A DNA stretch of 64,000 nucleotides from Echinarachnius parma. Lineage: Eukaryota; Echinodermata; Echinoidea; Clypeasteroida; Echinarachniidae. A model generated the notes under the pieces. The model did not search any database and was not told where the DNA came from. It was given only the letters and a program-made list of their open reading frames with translations. The DNA lies in NCBI GenBank assembly GCA_037951105.1, contig JBAMJV010008266.1, positions 46,634-110,633 on the forward strand, written 5' to 3'. The translations under genes were made by a program, and so were the position numbers. Below, piece after piece: positions 46,561 through 58,605 of this stretch (positions are counted from its first letter, which is position 1; each line of letters starts with the position of its first letter).

Positions 46561-47140
46561 CCAAGAGTTGCAGCCCCCAGCCCCCCCCCCCCCCCCCCCC
46601 CTCCCTACCCCCTATTTTTGAAAGTGACGATATTTGGGCACTTACAATTAGGGCAAAACCATATCATATCATATTCGGACAAAATAATGTTATATTTGGG
46701 TAAACCATCATGGTTATCTGGATAAGCATTAATTACATACTAAGTCAACCTATAGTTGGCAGCCAAAGGGATCTCTTGTTGCAAAGTTAGCCCTTTTATC
46801 TAAAATAGACTTAGAGAGGAACTTAGCTTGTGCGCGTTTTAATGACTTGGATAAAATGGGTACTGAACCCTATAAGTGAAATCTATTCTGTAAAGGAGGG
46901 CAGTGCCTGTACAACCCCTCCCATCATAGGGTGGTGGGGCGGGAGGAGGGCATAAGCACCCCTTTCTCCTCAGCACCGCCACTTATCCTATATATATAAA
47001 GCACTTAGTGCCATTCAAATTATGCAGCGGGGCGGGGGGGGGGGGGGGGGGGTGTTAGGAGGGCACTAGCACCCCTTCCACTTCAGCATCGCCACTTATC
47101 CTATATATACAGCACTTAATGTCATTCAAATTATGCATCG
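46561..47140. repeat. Poly-C/poly-G-cored repeat with internal tandem duplication
   Basis: A C run at about 46580-46600. GCCACTTATCCTATATATA plus about 60 bp occurs twice (about 46934-47030 and 47058-47140), separated by a G run. Confidence 0.75.
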
Positions 47141-47830
47141 TGCCGTTGACATACTTTGACAATGGCACAGAAAAGCTATATTCCTTCCGCTTGTATAAAC
47201 AAAATGAATTAGCGTTTAAAAACGAGGCAATAACAGTACAACTCCTAAGAGCATAACGCCAATCACATTGTATGCTTGACCTATTAAAAGAATGCTTCAT
47301 GTTTTAGCTGCAAGGCCAATGCGATTAACAACAATCAAGGTATTGAAGTACAATTTTTTTTTTTCGTCAGAAAGCGAAGTCAGAAAAACGAAGAAAATAT
47401 GCCCTTTTCACTTTAAACAGCTAAACGGAAAAAAATAGAAAAGCGACTCGAAATCCCGTATTTCAGATTCTGTCTTCGTCTAATCACCATGGTAACGAAA
47501 TCCGGTTTCCCGTCACCACTTATTTGTATTGAAGTTAAAAGGCGAATGAAGTTCTTCATATCTATCTGATTGTATTTGTTTTATGCTGCGCCTTTGAATG
47601 CAATAATTACTCAATTATGAACTTTGATAATCTCACCTATTATGTACTTTCTATAAAACTCCGAATTCGTTGCCTTTTTTGCTTCATTCAATTTCAAGTA
47701 ATGATTAAAAAAGCAATTGATGTATTTGGTTCACTATTTTCCTCACACTGTTCTGTACTATTTCAATTCGTTTCAACTTAAATCTTAAATATTAATTTTG
47801 TTTTTATTTCCTCAAATTTTCATCCTGAAA
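47141..47830. other. Region upstream of the GPCR, no clear promoter element
   Basis: AT-rich. A gaaag|gtgcgag junction near 47831 could mark the start of the transcribed exon, but this is not established. Confidence 0.3.
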
Positions 47831-47917
47831 GGTGCGAGCGTTCTTGCTGCAACTTCTCTGGTACTAGCAACTGGTTCGTAATTTTGAAGAAAGCGGAGCG
47901 AGGATATCTGGACAACA

Positions 47918-49057
47918 ATGGATGACGCAACAACCACGCCATTGATCAGGGAAGAAGTCGCGAATGGCTCCATGTCCGCGACGGTGGTTTACGCCGGCAT
48001 TGCCCAGCGCAGCGTCATAGCGACGATCTTCTGCGTCATTGCGTGCGTGGGTTTGATCGGTAACAGCGTTGTCATCGCCGCCGTCGCAGCGTCCAGGCGT
48101 CTCCAAACGCCGACCAACGTCTTCGTGGTCAGCCTCGCCTTCTCCGATCTGCTCGTGTGCCTCACTCTCCCTTTCCAGGCGACCGCGCTACTCAGCGGCG
48201 ACGACGGTTGGCCGTTGCCCGACGCTATTTGCACCGCCGTGGGCGGTTCCGCCATCATGTCGCTGACTTGTAGCGTCCTTTCGCTCGCCATGATATCTCT
48301 CAACCGACTTGTGCTCATCACGCGATCGAAACGTACGTACGAAAAGATATTTTCCACGAAGTACAATGTCGTTTTCGCCGCCACGACGTGGCTCTTGCCT
48401 CTTTTTGTCTTCGTCGTACCCCAACTCGCTGGCTTCGGAAGACTCGGTTTCTTGGCCAAATACAAACTGTGCGCGTGGGACACTCAGACGTCAGAATCGA
48501 TTATCTATGAACTAGGCGGTGGTCTGACCTTCTTTGCCTCCTCGATCGTTATCACGAGCTGCTACATCATGATTTACACGTACATCCGGCGGCACAAAGC
48601 CGTCATGAAGCGGCATAAAGATGGGAACAACCAGGTGGTCTCGTCTGTGAAGGTCAGCCGGGTCACACCGCTCTCTACTTTACAGCGCGTGTCACAAACG
48701 GCGGCGTTACCCGGCGTGCGTAACGTCGCAGAAGCGTCATCTTCGAATGAAGCGCGCGTCGTAAACGCGAGGGCGCCCGCTGCCGCTAAAAGCCGTCGAA
48801 ATGACGTTGACATCACGCTTAACTTGTTATACGTCATTTGTATATTTTACATCTGTGTTCTACCGTACGGGGTCGTTCTCGCGCTCTCTGATGTACTCCG
48901 CGTCCCCCTCCTCACGTTGTACTCCGGGGCTCTTTTTGTTTCTAACAGCGCAATCAATCCGTTTATTTACGCGAGAAAGCACTCACATTTCGGAGAAGTC
49001 ATGAAGTGCTTGATGAAGTTCAGATGGGGAGCCATTCCGGACCCCCGGCTTGGCTAA
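47918..49057 (+). CDS. Class A (rhodopsin-like) orphan G protein-coupled receptor, single exon
   Basis: 379 residues, intron-free. The ATG is chosen as the first in frame (acaacaATGGATG); an N-glycosylation sequon, NGS at 16-18, follows before TM1. Seven segments are visible: TM1 about 31-58 (GLIGN), TM2 67-91 (SLAFSDLL), TM3 about 106-132 ending NRL where most class A receptors have DRY, TM4, TM5 about 195-225, TM6 about 300-325 (CVLPYG, lacking the Trp of CWxP), and TM7 with NPFIYA. The third intracellular loop is long and Ser/Arg-rich. The NRx motif and overall look suggest the Tre1/moody, GPR84 or melatonin-receptor neighbourhood, but I cannot name a ligand. GC content is far above the flanks. 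Degenerate relatives lie at 59677-62250. Confidence 0.9.
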   Translation: MDDATTTPLIREEVANGSMSATVVYAGIAQRSVIATIFCVIACVGLIGNSVVIAAVAASRRLQTPTNVFVVSLAFSDLLVCLTLPFQATALLSGDDGWPLPDAICTAVGGSAIMSLTCSVLSLAMISLNRLVLITRSKRTYEKIFSTKYNVVFAATTWLLPLFVFVVPQLAGFGRLGFLAKYKLCAWDTQTSESIIYELGGGLTFFASSIVITSCYIMIYTYIRRHKAVMKRHKDGNNQVVSSVKVSRVTPLSTLQRVSQTAALPGVRNVAEASSSNEARVVNARAPAAAKSRRNDVDITLNLLYVICIFYICVLPYGVVLALSDVLRVPLLTLYSGALFVSNSAINPFIYARKHSHFGEVMKCLMKFRWGAIPDPRLG

Positions 49058-49230
49058 GAAATCGGCTATCCTAGTTGATTAAAAGAACTACAGTAACTTC
49101 CATTCACTGAGATTGTATAAATACGGTACGTTGAATCATACTGCAGGTTTTCCTATAATTATTGTTTCAACGACATCATCTAAAAAATAATGAACAAGAT
49201 CATTAAGCTTTCAGTCGGGACACAGATATT

Positions 49231-50190
49231 AAGCCGGTCAGCCAATAAGCGACATCCAACTGATCTTATTATAGTATATTATGAATGACCGCTCAGTCGT
49301 ATGCCCATCAATTTTGATGTAAAACTAACTGAGTTGTTTGTTATTATATTAAACCCATGACATGAAAGGTATATATTTGATGTATATAATCACATTTTCA
49401 TCATTTTATTTATGATATTTTATTGATGTGTAGTTTGTGTTTATTTGTTAAATGTTTCTTCGGCTGTGGAATATTTATTAGCGAAGTTCTTAAAATTGAT
49501 AAAATACATATCATCAATATTATTGTGATAAATTTCCGACCATGTTATTGTCTACCCAAGCACTTTCAATTTAAATGGTGCTGAATGTTTTGTTTTAGTA
49601 TGCACCAGTTATCAGTATTATAATTATACTATTATACAGAAGAACAGTGAAGAAAAGACTACCAAAAAAGGAGATGAAAAATACTCATCTACCATTACAA
49701 AAATTCCAGATATTTACCCGTTCAGCCAATAAGCGACATCCAACTGTTCTTATTATAATGTATATATTATGAATGACCGCTCGATCCTATGCCCATCAAT
49801 TCGATGTAAAACTAAACTGCACTGTATGTTATTATACTAAATCCATGACTTGAAAGGAGCTACTTTTGATGTATATATTAGTCATATTTTTATCATTTTA
49901 TCTATGATATCTTATTGATGTGTAGTTGGTGTTTATTTGTTAAATGTTTCCTCGGCTATGGAAAATTTAAAAGCAAAGTTCTTAAAATGGTTAAAATAAA
50001 TATCATTGTGATAACTAATTTTTATTTCCACACATGTTATTGTCTACCCAAGCACTCTCAAATTAAATTGTGCCGAATGTTTCTTTAGCATTGATATATT
50101 TCTGTGCATGCACATGTGCATGAGTAATTATTTTGTCAGTATAAAAGGTGATATTATGATATTATACAAAAGAAAAGTGAAGAAAAGACT
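49231..50190. repeat. Two-copy tandem duplication (about 484 bp period) downstream of the GPCR
   Basis: CAGCCAATAAGCGACATCCA occurs near 49238 and 49722. The next 440 bp (for example TTATTGATGTGTAGTT and TGAAGAAAAGACTAC) are repeated with small differences. May be GPCR 3' flank duplicated in place. Confidence 0.88.
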
Positions 50191-50954
50191 ACGATACAAA
50201 CAAATGAGATGAAAACTACACATGTAACATCTTTTCTGGATTTCCTCCAAATTATATAATTGAAAAGGTAACTTTCTAATCTTACGTGTGTGTATAAAAA
50301 AACACGTTTAAAGACCGATTCCAAACAGTTTTTAAAAGATATATATTATTTCCTATTCACAAAGCCGAATATTAAAGAAATTAATTCACTATAAATGTAT
50401 TACCTTTGCTTTTATGATTATTGGACTGTTATTTGGATTTGTAGTTTTTATTAATTGAAATGGTTAATTGAACAAAATTTGAGTAAAACAGCTTGGTGGT
50501 TGATAGGCCTACATGTATCAAATTTACAAAATTAATTATACAAAATATAAACTATACATTGAACATTCAAAGGAAATACCGTACAAACATCTTATATAAC
50601 AACAAGCACGAGTAACTATTACTGACACATAAAGTATAAATAAAAGGGGCATGATATGATAAAAAATAAAGCAGATTAAAGAATATTCACCTATACATGT
50701 ATTAGATTATTGAGAAAAGTTCTGTGGGAGTACATGTGAAATCAATTTATAACAAATACTGATCTTAAAAACAAAAACAAAATATATTGTATCGGTGTTA
50801 AATTTACAACATCATAATAAAACAAATCATATTATAAAGGTGTTCATAATTCTGTGTAACAAACATCAAAACCTAATATTGTAATGGGAACTAAAGCAAA
50901 ACGCGTTTGTGATATGCCTTTATGAGTAAAACAAATATTATGGTAAATAAATTA

Positions 50955-51195
50955 CTAATACAGGTGTTCTACGCGCCGTAACATTATATTTATGATATCA
51001 GTAAAACCAAAAAAAACTTGGTAAAGAAATTACTAATGCAGTTCTTCTATGCGCCGTAATATTATATTTATGATATCAGTAAAAAAAAAAAAAAACACGT
51101 AACATTAGATTCATGATATCAGTCAAACCAAAAAGAACATGGTAAAGAAATTACTAATAGGCTACGCGTCTTCTACGCGCCGTAACATTAGATTA
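50955..51195. repeat. Degenerate tandem repeat, about 80-bp unit
   Basis: TTCTACGCGCCGTAACATTA and TATGATATCAGTAAAACC recur three times. Confidence 0.8.
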
Positions 51196-52640
51196 ATATT
51201 TACAATACCGGTATAAATAAATACTAAACACAATTTGTAAGACGTACATGTATATGTATAATATTATACCTTCACGAATACAGCACGCACACCTCCATGC
51301 CCCTACCAGCCCCCGCCCCTCCCCCTCCCCCACACTTCGGATATTCTTGGTTAAATTAAAAAGCCACCGCGTTCGCTTTTTAGTTTATTGCGATCCGTTG
51401 AATAATAATGGCTGAACAGCAATGTGCGGGTGATACTGTCTTATAGCAGTTCCACGCATACATCCTCGAAAATTCTATATAAATCAAGGACATTTCTTGG
51501 GATTTTGTTTTATTTGCTGAGAGGGAACAATATTTTCTTATGCGATATCAATTTCATATTCTTGTTACACCGAAGAACGTGAACAAACACAATTCAATTA
51601 TGAATATCGAGGAGCTCCAACTTTTAGTGACGCGGTACACTACTACATGGAGTAATCTCGCAGTCAGATATTGACATCGTCTTCACGGTCTTTTGAAAGT
51701 GCGTCATGCAAAATGGCTTATATTGAGCAATGTTTACATTATTTTATTCGGTTTATGATCGTACGTTTAGTTAAAATAATGTTTGGTTGTTTCGGCGGAT
51801 TTACATTTTATACAATAAACAATCTCATCTTGCGATTCTTCAAACGTTTCCTTTCAGTTAGCATGCAGGGACAATCAACGAATTAATTTATTCATAATAT
51901 AATTTCAAACACCCCCATCTCACTCTTATCCCGTATATCATGCAACATGTTTTCCGACGGGCGATGATTGATTCATACCCTATTTGACGCCTTTTAAAAA
52001 GATTTTGCGGTAAGTTATGACTTGATTTATGATTTTGTCAAAGCATGACCAGTTTATTGCTTGTTCCTTGATGTTATTCATATAGTATATGATACACTTT
52101 TCATTTTTGCTTGCCGGCGGTTTAATAAACTACAATTAACAACGAATTATTTCCAAATGGACCACTACAATTCCATATTAATTTTTTTCTTCAGATTGTT
52201 GCCTATAGATTGAGTATAATCTGCATCAACTGAATTTTATGAAGGCATTCTGCATCATTTCTGTTTTTTATCACACATAATTCATGAAATGCTTTCGCAA
52301 AAGAAAGAACATACACAGATTTGTTTTACACTTGTGCGTTAGAAATGTGTCTTGTTATAGACAACCTTCATGTTTAAATAAGTTCAAACCTATTCTTTGA
52401 AAAGTGAAACTTTTTGGGGAAAAATGAAGTTTGTTTTTTCAGTTGTTTTATTCCATTATTGGAAAGATCAATGTCCAAGGTTTTATGAGATATATGTTTT
52501 ATATTGAATTTTGAAAATGTCTTACTCATTTGCTTATTCCTCTTTATTCTCCTGTATATGTTGATAACAACTTGTGACAATTGAATTTCATGTTACTATC
52601 TAAACCTAATATTTGTAAAATTCCCATTTCCATTCACATT
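51196..52640. other. Intergenic, no gene seen
   Basis: AT-rich with no conserved frame; a short CT-rich stretch (CCCCGCCCCTCCCCC) near 51310. Confidence 0.5.
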
Positions 52641-52646
52641 GTACAT

Positions 52647-53072
52647 GTCACACACGTGACCACCCCAAAATGTCACACACGTGACCCAGATATCCCCACA
52701 TAACATACATTAAAAAACAACTGTTTGAGATCATTTTTATTTTTTACCATTTTCTTACTTACAAATATACATCGGTTGTCTGATACTAATATGAACATTT
52801 TAGCTTTTCAGATCTCACAGGATTTCCAAAGTGAAATTGAGATTAATTTGTTTTCTTCAAAAATGCTCCCGTGCAAAGTCACACACGTGACCGTTCCTAT
52901 TTGACCTCTGTCCTTGGGTAACGTAATCCTAATAAAATCTTTTGTGTTACACTTGAAAGACTTCAACATCTGCAAGTCATATACGAAGTTCAAATCATCA
53001 TACCTCCTATACTTACTAAAATATAAGCATACTATTTCGACAAATTTCATATTTTAGGTCACACACGTGACC
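52647..53072. repeat. Four copies of GTCACACACGTGACC over 426 bp
   Basis: Exact motif at 52647-52661, 52672-52686, 52878-52892 and 53058-53072. It contains an E-box core CACGTG and is a near-palindrome. The outermost copies bracket the block, so it may be a MITE with subterminal repeats. Confidence 0.85.
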
Positions 53073-53089
53073 AAGAATTGCCCATAAGG

Positions 53090-53230
53090 GAAACAAGATT
53101 ATGGTCACAGTAGACAGGTGACCCCAACAGACCGGCTCCATATCACTGTATGTATGTGCAGGTTAGCCAAGATAGACTGGTTGGCTGCTATATACAGGTG
53201 GCCACTAAAGACAGGTTTGACTGTGCTCGT
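53090..53230. mobile_element. MITE family D relative
   Basis: GTCACAGTAGACAGGTGACC and CAGGTGGCCACTAAAGACAG followed by TTTGACTGTG, like 7266-7416. Confidence 0.55.
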
Positions 53231-53908
53231 GTTTATGTGTGTATATCTAGGATAAATAAGTTGCAAACGTAATCATTACATTTGCATAGTGCTACATACA
53301 AATAAAAAAACACTTGTCCGATTGCCCGGAGCAAGTACGATTCATATACGGGTTAGTATTGGGAGGAAAGAGATAAATTGCCCAATTTGGCAAAAACAGA
53401 GTTCGCATAGTGATATTCTATAACAAACCGTTGTTAAGGAATTGTAATTATTGATATATCACACAGTAATGTTCGCTCTATTAACGTAGCCTATACTAAT
53501 TGATAAAAATACCAACATAAATAGCAAGGTTATCAAATATTTATGTAAATATGTTCAGCATTATTATTATATTCAGCAAATAAATACAAATTATGTATTT
53601 TTTCCCAATTATTGAACAACCTACAAATATTCGAATGTCAATTGTTTTTCATTCCGTGGTTACGTTATGTTATAACGCAAAGTTATAACACATCAATTTT
53701 AATAACACATCTTATAATGTAAATTGTTTTCACACCGTGGTTACGTAATGTTACAACGCAATTAAAAGTGAAAATAACTAATACACGGAGCTCTATGTGT
53801 CTTCCAATTATAACGTAGGGTGCGATGTTCATATAATACTGTATGCATGGGGGGGGGGGGGATGTCTCAGTAATATAGTACAGAAGTTACATTTCGAAAC
53901 TCATTACA

Positions 53909-54317
53909 GGGGAAGGAAATCCTAGCCTTTTGACTTACTGGATGTGATTAGAGTATAACTTCTCGTCTCCTGTTTATCTAGTCACTTATTTCCTCTTGAA
54001 TATTCCCAATAACGAAAATAATTATGGACCACTCCTGTCTGCTTTCAATGCCCACAGGAGGCAGCCATTTCTTCAACTTCTCGAGCACGCAATATCATAT
54101 CGTAACCCGCTATTGTGTTCTCCGCCTGACACGCCCATCATTTTACCGCGAGAAAATGAAGAAATGGCTGCCTCCTGTGGGCACTGAAAGCAGACGACAG
54201 TGGTCCATAAAAAAATTGATTATTTTTGTAATCTTCAAGAGAAAATAAGTGACTAGCAATGACAGGACGTATGCTCTCATCACATACAGTAAGTCAAAAG
54301 GATCGTTTTCCTTCCCT
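53909..54317. mobile_element. 410-bp inverted-repeat element M
   Basis: GGGGAAGGAAAT..CCTTTTGACTTACTG at the left pairs with CAGTAAGTCAAAAGG..TTTTCCTTCCC at the right. Inner arms CCACAGGAGGCAGCCATTTC and GAAATGGCTGCCTCCTGTGG also pair exactly. Confidence 0.85.
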
Positions 54318-54437
54318 TTAATATTAGCTTATATTATCTTGATATTCGTTTCCTATTAAATATTCATATTTATTTGAATGTATTGGGACGCTATCTTTGC
54401 AGAAGTTGTGCTTCACCACCTCTTCGCTAATATTTCT

Positions 54438-54640
54438 TAAAGGGATAATAGAGTTATGGTCATTCTGAATTTTAGCAACCAAAACTTGCACTATATCATT
54501 ACAAACTAATCATGCTAATAGTTATAACTCCACCATGCCAAAAGGTAGACAAATTTACCAACGGCTAAGTATGAAACCTGTTTATCAATCAAAAAGCAGC
54601 CGTTAAAACACAAAAGGCCGCTTTCTAAAAACAGAAACCA
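54438..54640. repeat. Interspersed repeat G, copy 2
   Basis: Starts CTTAAAGGGATAATAGAG. Shares AGTTATAACTCCACCATGC and following sequence with 22619-22815. Confidence 0.65.
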
Positions 54641-55010
54641 TTTTTCATAACAAAACTAGTGAATGTGAGGTTTTAGTAAAAAAAAAAATAATGATTCAAA
54701 TAAAGAGATCATCAACAACTATTTAAAAACCTCTTTAGTACATTTTTGAAAAAGTGTAGGGATTATATCGACTTGTTCTTAAATCATCAAATAAATTGTG
54801 GGACCCACATTTTTTCTTATCGCATATTGATATTTTAGCTGTTTCTCAACCGGATTTTGATTAAATAAAGTTTGTTTTATTTTTAAAATCACATTGCTTT
54901 TCCAAGTATTACACATTTTTGTTCATTAAAACTCGCAAATGAATTATTTCCTGAAGCGCACTCTAAACTCAAACTGTACTATCCCTTCAATTTGTTACGC
55001 TACTTTTCAT

Positions 55011-56559
55011 GGACCCTGTTGCACCACAAATTGTCGTACCTGCACAAATTGTCGTAGGCGACAATTTGTGCAAAATGTTGACACCCACAAATTGTCGCTT
55101 TCTGCACAAATTGTCGTTTGCGACAATTTGTGGAGGCGACGGCGACAATTGTGGTGGTAGCTGGCACCACAATTGTCGCCACACCTACGATCCTGTTCAA
55201 AGCCATGATTACATACATTTTGGATTAAAATGATAATTCTTGACATACGGATATATACCAACGCACCAACATTATAGGTCTTGTGAGGTTTGTGTATAGT
55301 GTGTGAGGTGTGTGTATTTGTGTATGTGTGTGTGCTGCGTGTGCACACGTGGTATGTGAAGGATTAAGGGATGGGTGTATGTGTGAATGTAGGGTGTGTG
55401 TGTGTGTGTGTTTATTGCGTGTGTGGGGTGGTGTGTGTGGAGGAGTGACGGTGGGCGTGGAGTGGTGTGTTTTAGGGATGGGTGCAGTGGGCGTACCCAT
55501 TTTTTTTCACGGGGGGGGGGGGGGGGGGGGGGGGGGGGTGTCGGTGAGGGATTATTCGAGTGGGGTGTCGTTGAGTTTATTTGAAGGGGGGATGTAGAAT
55601 GTTTCCAAGGGGGGGAGGGGGGAGTGGGTGTTGGTGAAGAGTTTTCGAAGCCTGTCAAAAAGACCGAGATCACTAATTGGTTTGGGGGGGGGTCCGATCG
55701 AGACCATTTTGGCTATGATGGTCGAGGACCACTTAAAGTGCCCTCAAGACCGATCAAATTGTGTAGGGGGGGGGGGGGGGGGGGGGGGGCGGGGGGTTGA
55801 TTTCCCAAAACAGGCCTTTCCCAACCCGAAACCCCCCCCCACCCCCCCCCCCCCCCCATTGTCCTTGGTGCGCCTATGTGTGTGTGTAAAAGCAGTGTAA
55901 CAAGTGACAGAGAGGTTGATGTATTAATGTATGCAAAAGAATGGATGCATTGGCAACATAGAAAACACATGTCAACTTTGAAGGGTCTTATTCTGTCATC
56001 TCTCCCTGCCACCACCCCAGCCCAAGTATACGGCCGCTTGTCACACTCGATTAATGTAAGCAGAAATACAACCGAAAATCAAATAAAAACGAATATTAAC
56101 ATATGCTCACACATGGCTTTTTTTTTGTTTTTTTAAAAGTTGTCTCGAGGCCAATTTGTAGTGTTCTTAATGGTCTCGGCCCCCAAAACCAAATAGTCTC
56201 GGTCCTCGGCCTCGAGATTTGTTGACGGATCTCGGTCTCTGCTTCGTAAAAATCGTCCACTGGTGTCGACGCCGAGGCCGGCCTCGAGTCCACCAACACT
56301 GATTATTATCACCATCATCATCTTTGTAGCTTGAAGACAGCGACTGACGACAATTTGTTGCAATATGCGACAATTTGTGGGTGTGAGGGTTTACGTGATT
56401 TCACAAATTGTCGCTGGGTATGGGACGGCGAGAGCAACACAAATTGTCGCAAACGACAATTTGTGCAGGAGGCGACAATTTGTGGCGTGAAATTTTGCAC
56501 AAATTGGTCGCCTACGACAATTTTGTGCAGGTACGACAATTTGTGGTTGCAACAGACCC
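55011..56559. mobile_element. Foldback element N with palindrome-studded terminal repeats
   Basis: Ends GGACCCTGTTGCA and TGCAACAGACCC face inward. Both ends (55011-55190 and 56345-56559) hold the 12-mer CACAAATTGTCG or its complement, six times at the left and about eight at the right, in mirrored order. The 1.1-kb interior is G-, GT- and C-rich simple sequence with no gene. Confidence 0.82.
55310..55860. repeat. GT-rich, poly-G and poly-C simple sequence inside element N
   Basis: GTGTGT runs at 55313-55440, G runs of about 30 near 55509 and 55769, and C runs near 55831-55858. Confidence 0.9.
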
Positions 56560-56859
56560 TTATTTGCCAGTGACGTAGCTACAGGGGGTGGCAGTAATTT
56601 GACATGCACACACAAACAAAACACATAATGGACAACTTGCTCGAAATAAGGGAAGAACACTGAGTGTGCCCAACCCCGTCAGGATACCATACTACGTTAT
56701 ATTCTATAGTATGGCGTTTGGCCGCGTATCCTTCATAAATTATTCAAAGACAAGAGCGGGCTATACATTATACAGAACAATTAATTTGAACATTTTTGCC
56801 ATGCAGATTAAGCATTAACATTTCAAGCGTGTACTATATCCCTGCTCATTTTGTACCCA

Positions 56860-57245
56860 TTTAAAATATATTTTTTGGCTATTTCCCCACAAAATGGATG
56901 ATTTTTTGACTATTTTCTCTAAAAGCTTAAAAATAGCCTATTTTTGTTTACTATTTTAAAAAATAGTAACAAAAATAGGCTATTTTTTCACTATTTTTTA
57001 AACTTTGAAATCACATCATCAATTTGTTGACTATTTACAAAAAATAGTCAAAAAATAGGGCTATTTTTTGGCTATTTTGTTCACTCTTAATAAAACATCA
57101 ACTTTTTTTTGCTATTTTTTTCTCTTTGTAAATAACATCAATAATGTTTTTGCTATTTTTTCCACATTGTAATAAACAACTATTTTTTGGCTATTGTTCA
57201 CTTTGTTAGAACAATTAACTATTTTTTCTCTATTTTTCCCCATTT
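56860..57245. repeat. Degenerate short tandem repeat (CTATTTTTTGG-type)
   Basis: CTATTTTTTGGCTATTTT-like words recur about every 40 bp, partly on both strands. Confidence 0.7.
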
Positions 57246-57257
57246 GTAATTAAACAA

Positions 57258-57514
57258 AATGAACACACCCACACACACACAAACACACATACAAACAAAC
57301 ACACGCACACATACTTACATGCACACATACATGTATACAACACGCACGCACACAAGGATGCACACGGCCACATACATGCACGCAGACACACACACAGGCA
57401 CACACACATGCACGCAGACACACACATAGGCACACATACATACACGGCACACTATACAGACGTACGGACACAGGCACACATACATACATGGGCACACATT
57501 TTTTTTTTTTTTTC
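57258..57514. repeat. (CA)-rich microsatellite ending in poly-T
   Basis: CACACA/CATACA words for about 240 bp followed by a T run. The Cys/Val-rich open frames here are artefacts. Confidence 0.9.
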
Positions 57515-57884
57515 AGAATTGTTTTTATTCCTCCAAATGATAATACAGATAAACATCAAAATAATATTAACCATTTACATATTACAAATATTTTCAAATG
57601 AACAGTATACAAATTTTACATCAATATTCATAAACAAACAAAAGATGACATTTGCATTTCTAATACAGTACTTAACTATTATATTAATTCTAAACGGTAA
57701 ACTACTAAATCACATCAGATTTAATCGTACTAAAATAAGCAAAAGCCCTTCCTCAATAACAATATACTGTAATAATTAATCATGATTCACTAAAAGAAAT
57801 ATAACCATACTTAAAAAAACAAAAAACAAAAACAAATGCAGGTATTTTCTAATAAAATGATGTAACCTTGCTACATCTCTCACT

Positions 57885-57985
57885 CTACACATGCATACAC
57901 GTACGAACACAGGGTACACATACACATACACTTACGACACAGCATACATATATACATGCACATATACACAACGTGCACGCACACG

Positions 57986-58024
<39 letters not shown>

Positions 58025-58080
58025 CACAAAATCACACACACACACACACACATACATACATACACGCACACACGCACATA
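57885..58080. repeat. (CA)n microsatellite
   Basis: ACACAC and ACATAC runs over about 190 bp. Confidence 0.92.
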
Positions 58081-58222
58081 CTTACGACCAGCCATATTGC
58101 ATGCACCGACATTCACAATACATACACAGACTGCATATAGCCCCAGATATGGCACGGGTTGAATGGGGGATACCCCCAAAGCATCATTAATAAACGTGAT
58201 TAATTTATATTGACTTAGGAAC

Positions 58223-58605
58223 TTAAAGGGATCTAGTTACTTTGTTGACATGTGCAAAAAGGATGAATAGTTAGTAAACTGTATAGTTTTGTGATTTGAT
58301 AATTAAGTCCGCTGAGTATTGTGTGAAAAGGTCACGTTAAATGGATGTTATTTGGCCAAGTATATAATAAGCAAAAATACAAAGTGATATTCCCAACTCA
58401 TTGAACTGACTTTTGTACACAATATTAATATCCAGTGGATAAGCTTAAATCCCAACTCTTCAATCGTAAATATCTTTTTAAACGAAAGGGACATTTTAAA
58501 AAACAAAACCCGTTCCATGCTTCTATTGGTAATACGGGATACAACACGGTATGAAAGAGCCTCTAGATTTCTAAATAAGTTTTTGTGGATTTGGACATTA
58601 TTATC
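58223..58605. mobile_element. TTAA-type MITE family A, opposite orientation, far end eroded
   Basis: TTAAAGGGATCTAGTTACTT and TTGACATGTGCAAAAAGG open it; the body continues to the TGGTAATACGGGATACAACA segment. Confidence 0.75.

Noticed and set aside
48069..48837. Several open frames on both strands within the GPCR
   Set aside because: Overlapping frames of a GC-rich coding exon; only the 379-residue frame has seven-transmembrane signatures.
55225..56015. Gly-rich and Pro-rich open frames of 90-133 codons
   Set aside because: They come from G runs, C runs and GT repeats inside element N.
57230..58190. Cys/Val- or His/Thr-rich proteins
   Set aside because: Translations of (CA)n/(GT)n simple sequence.
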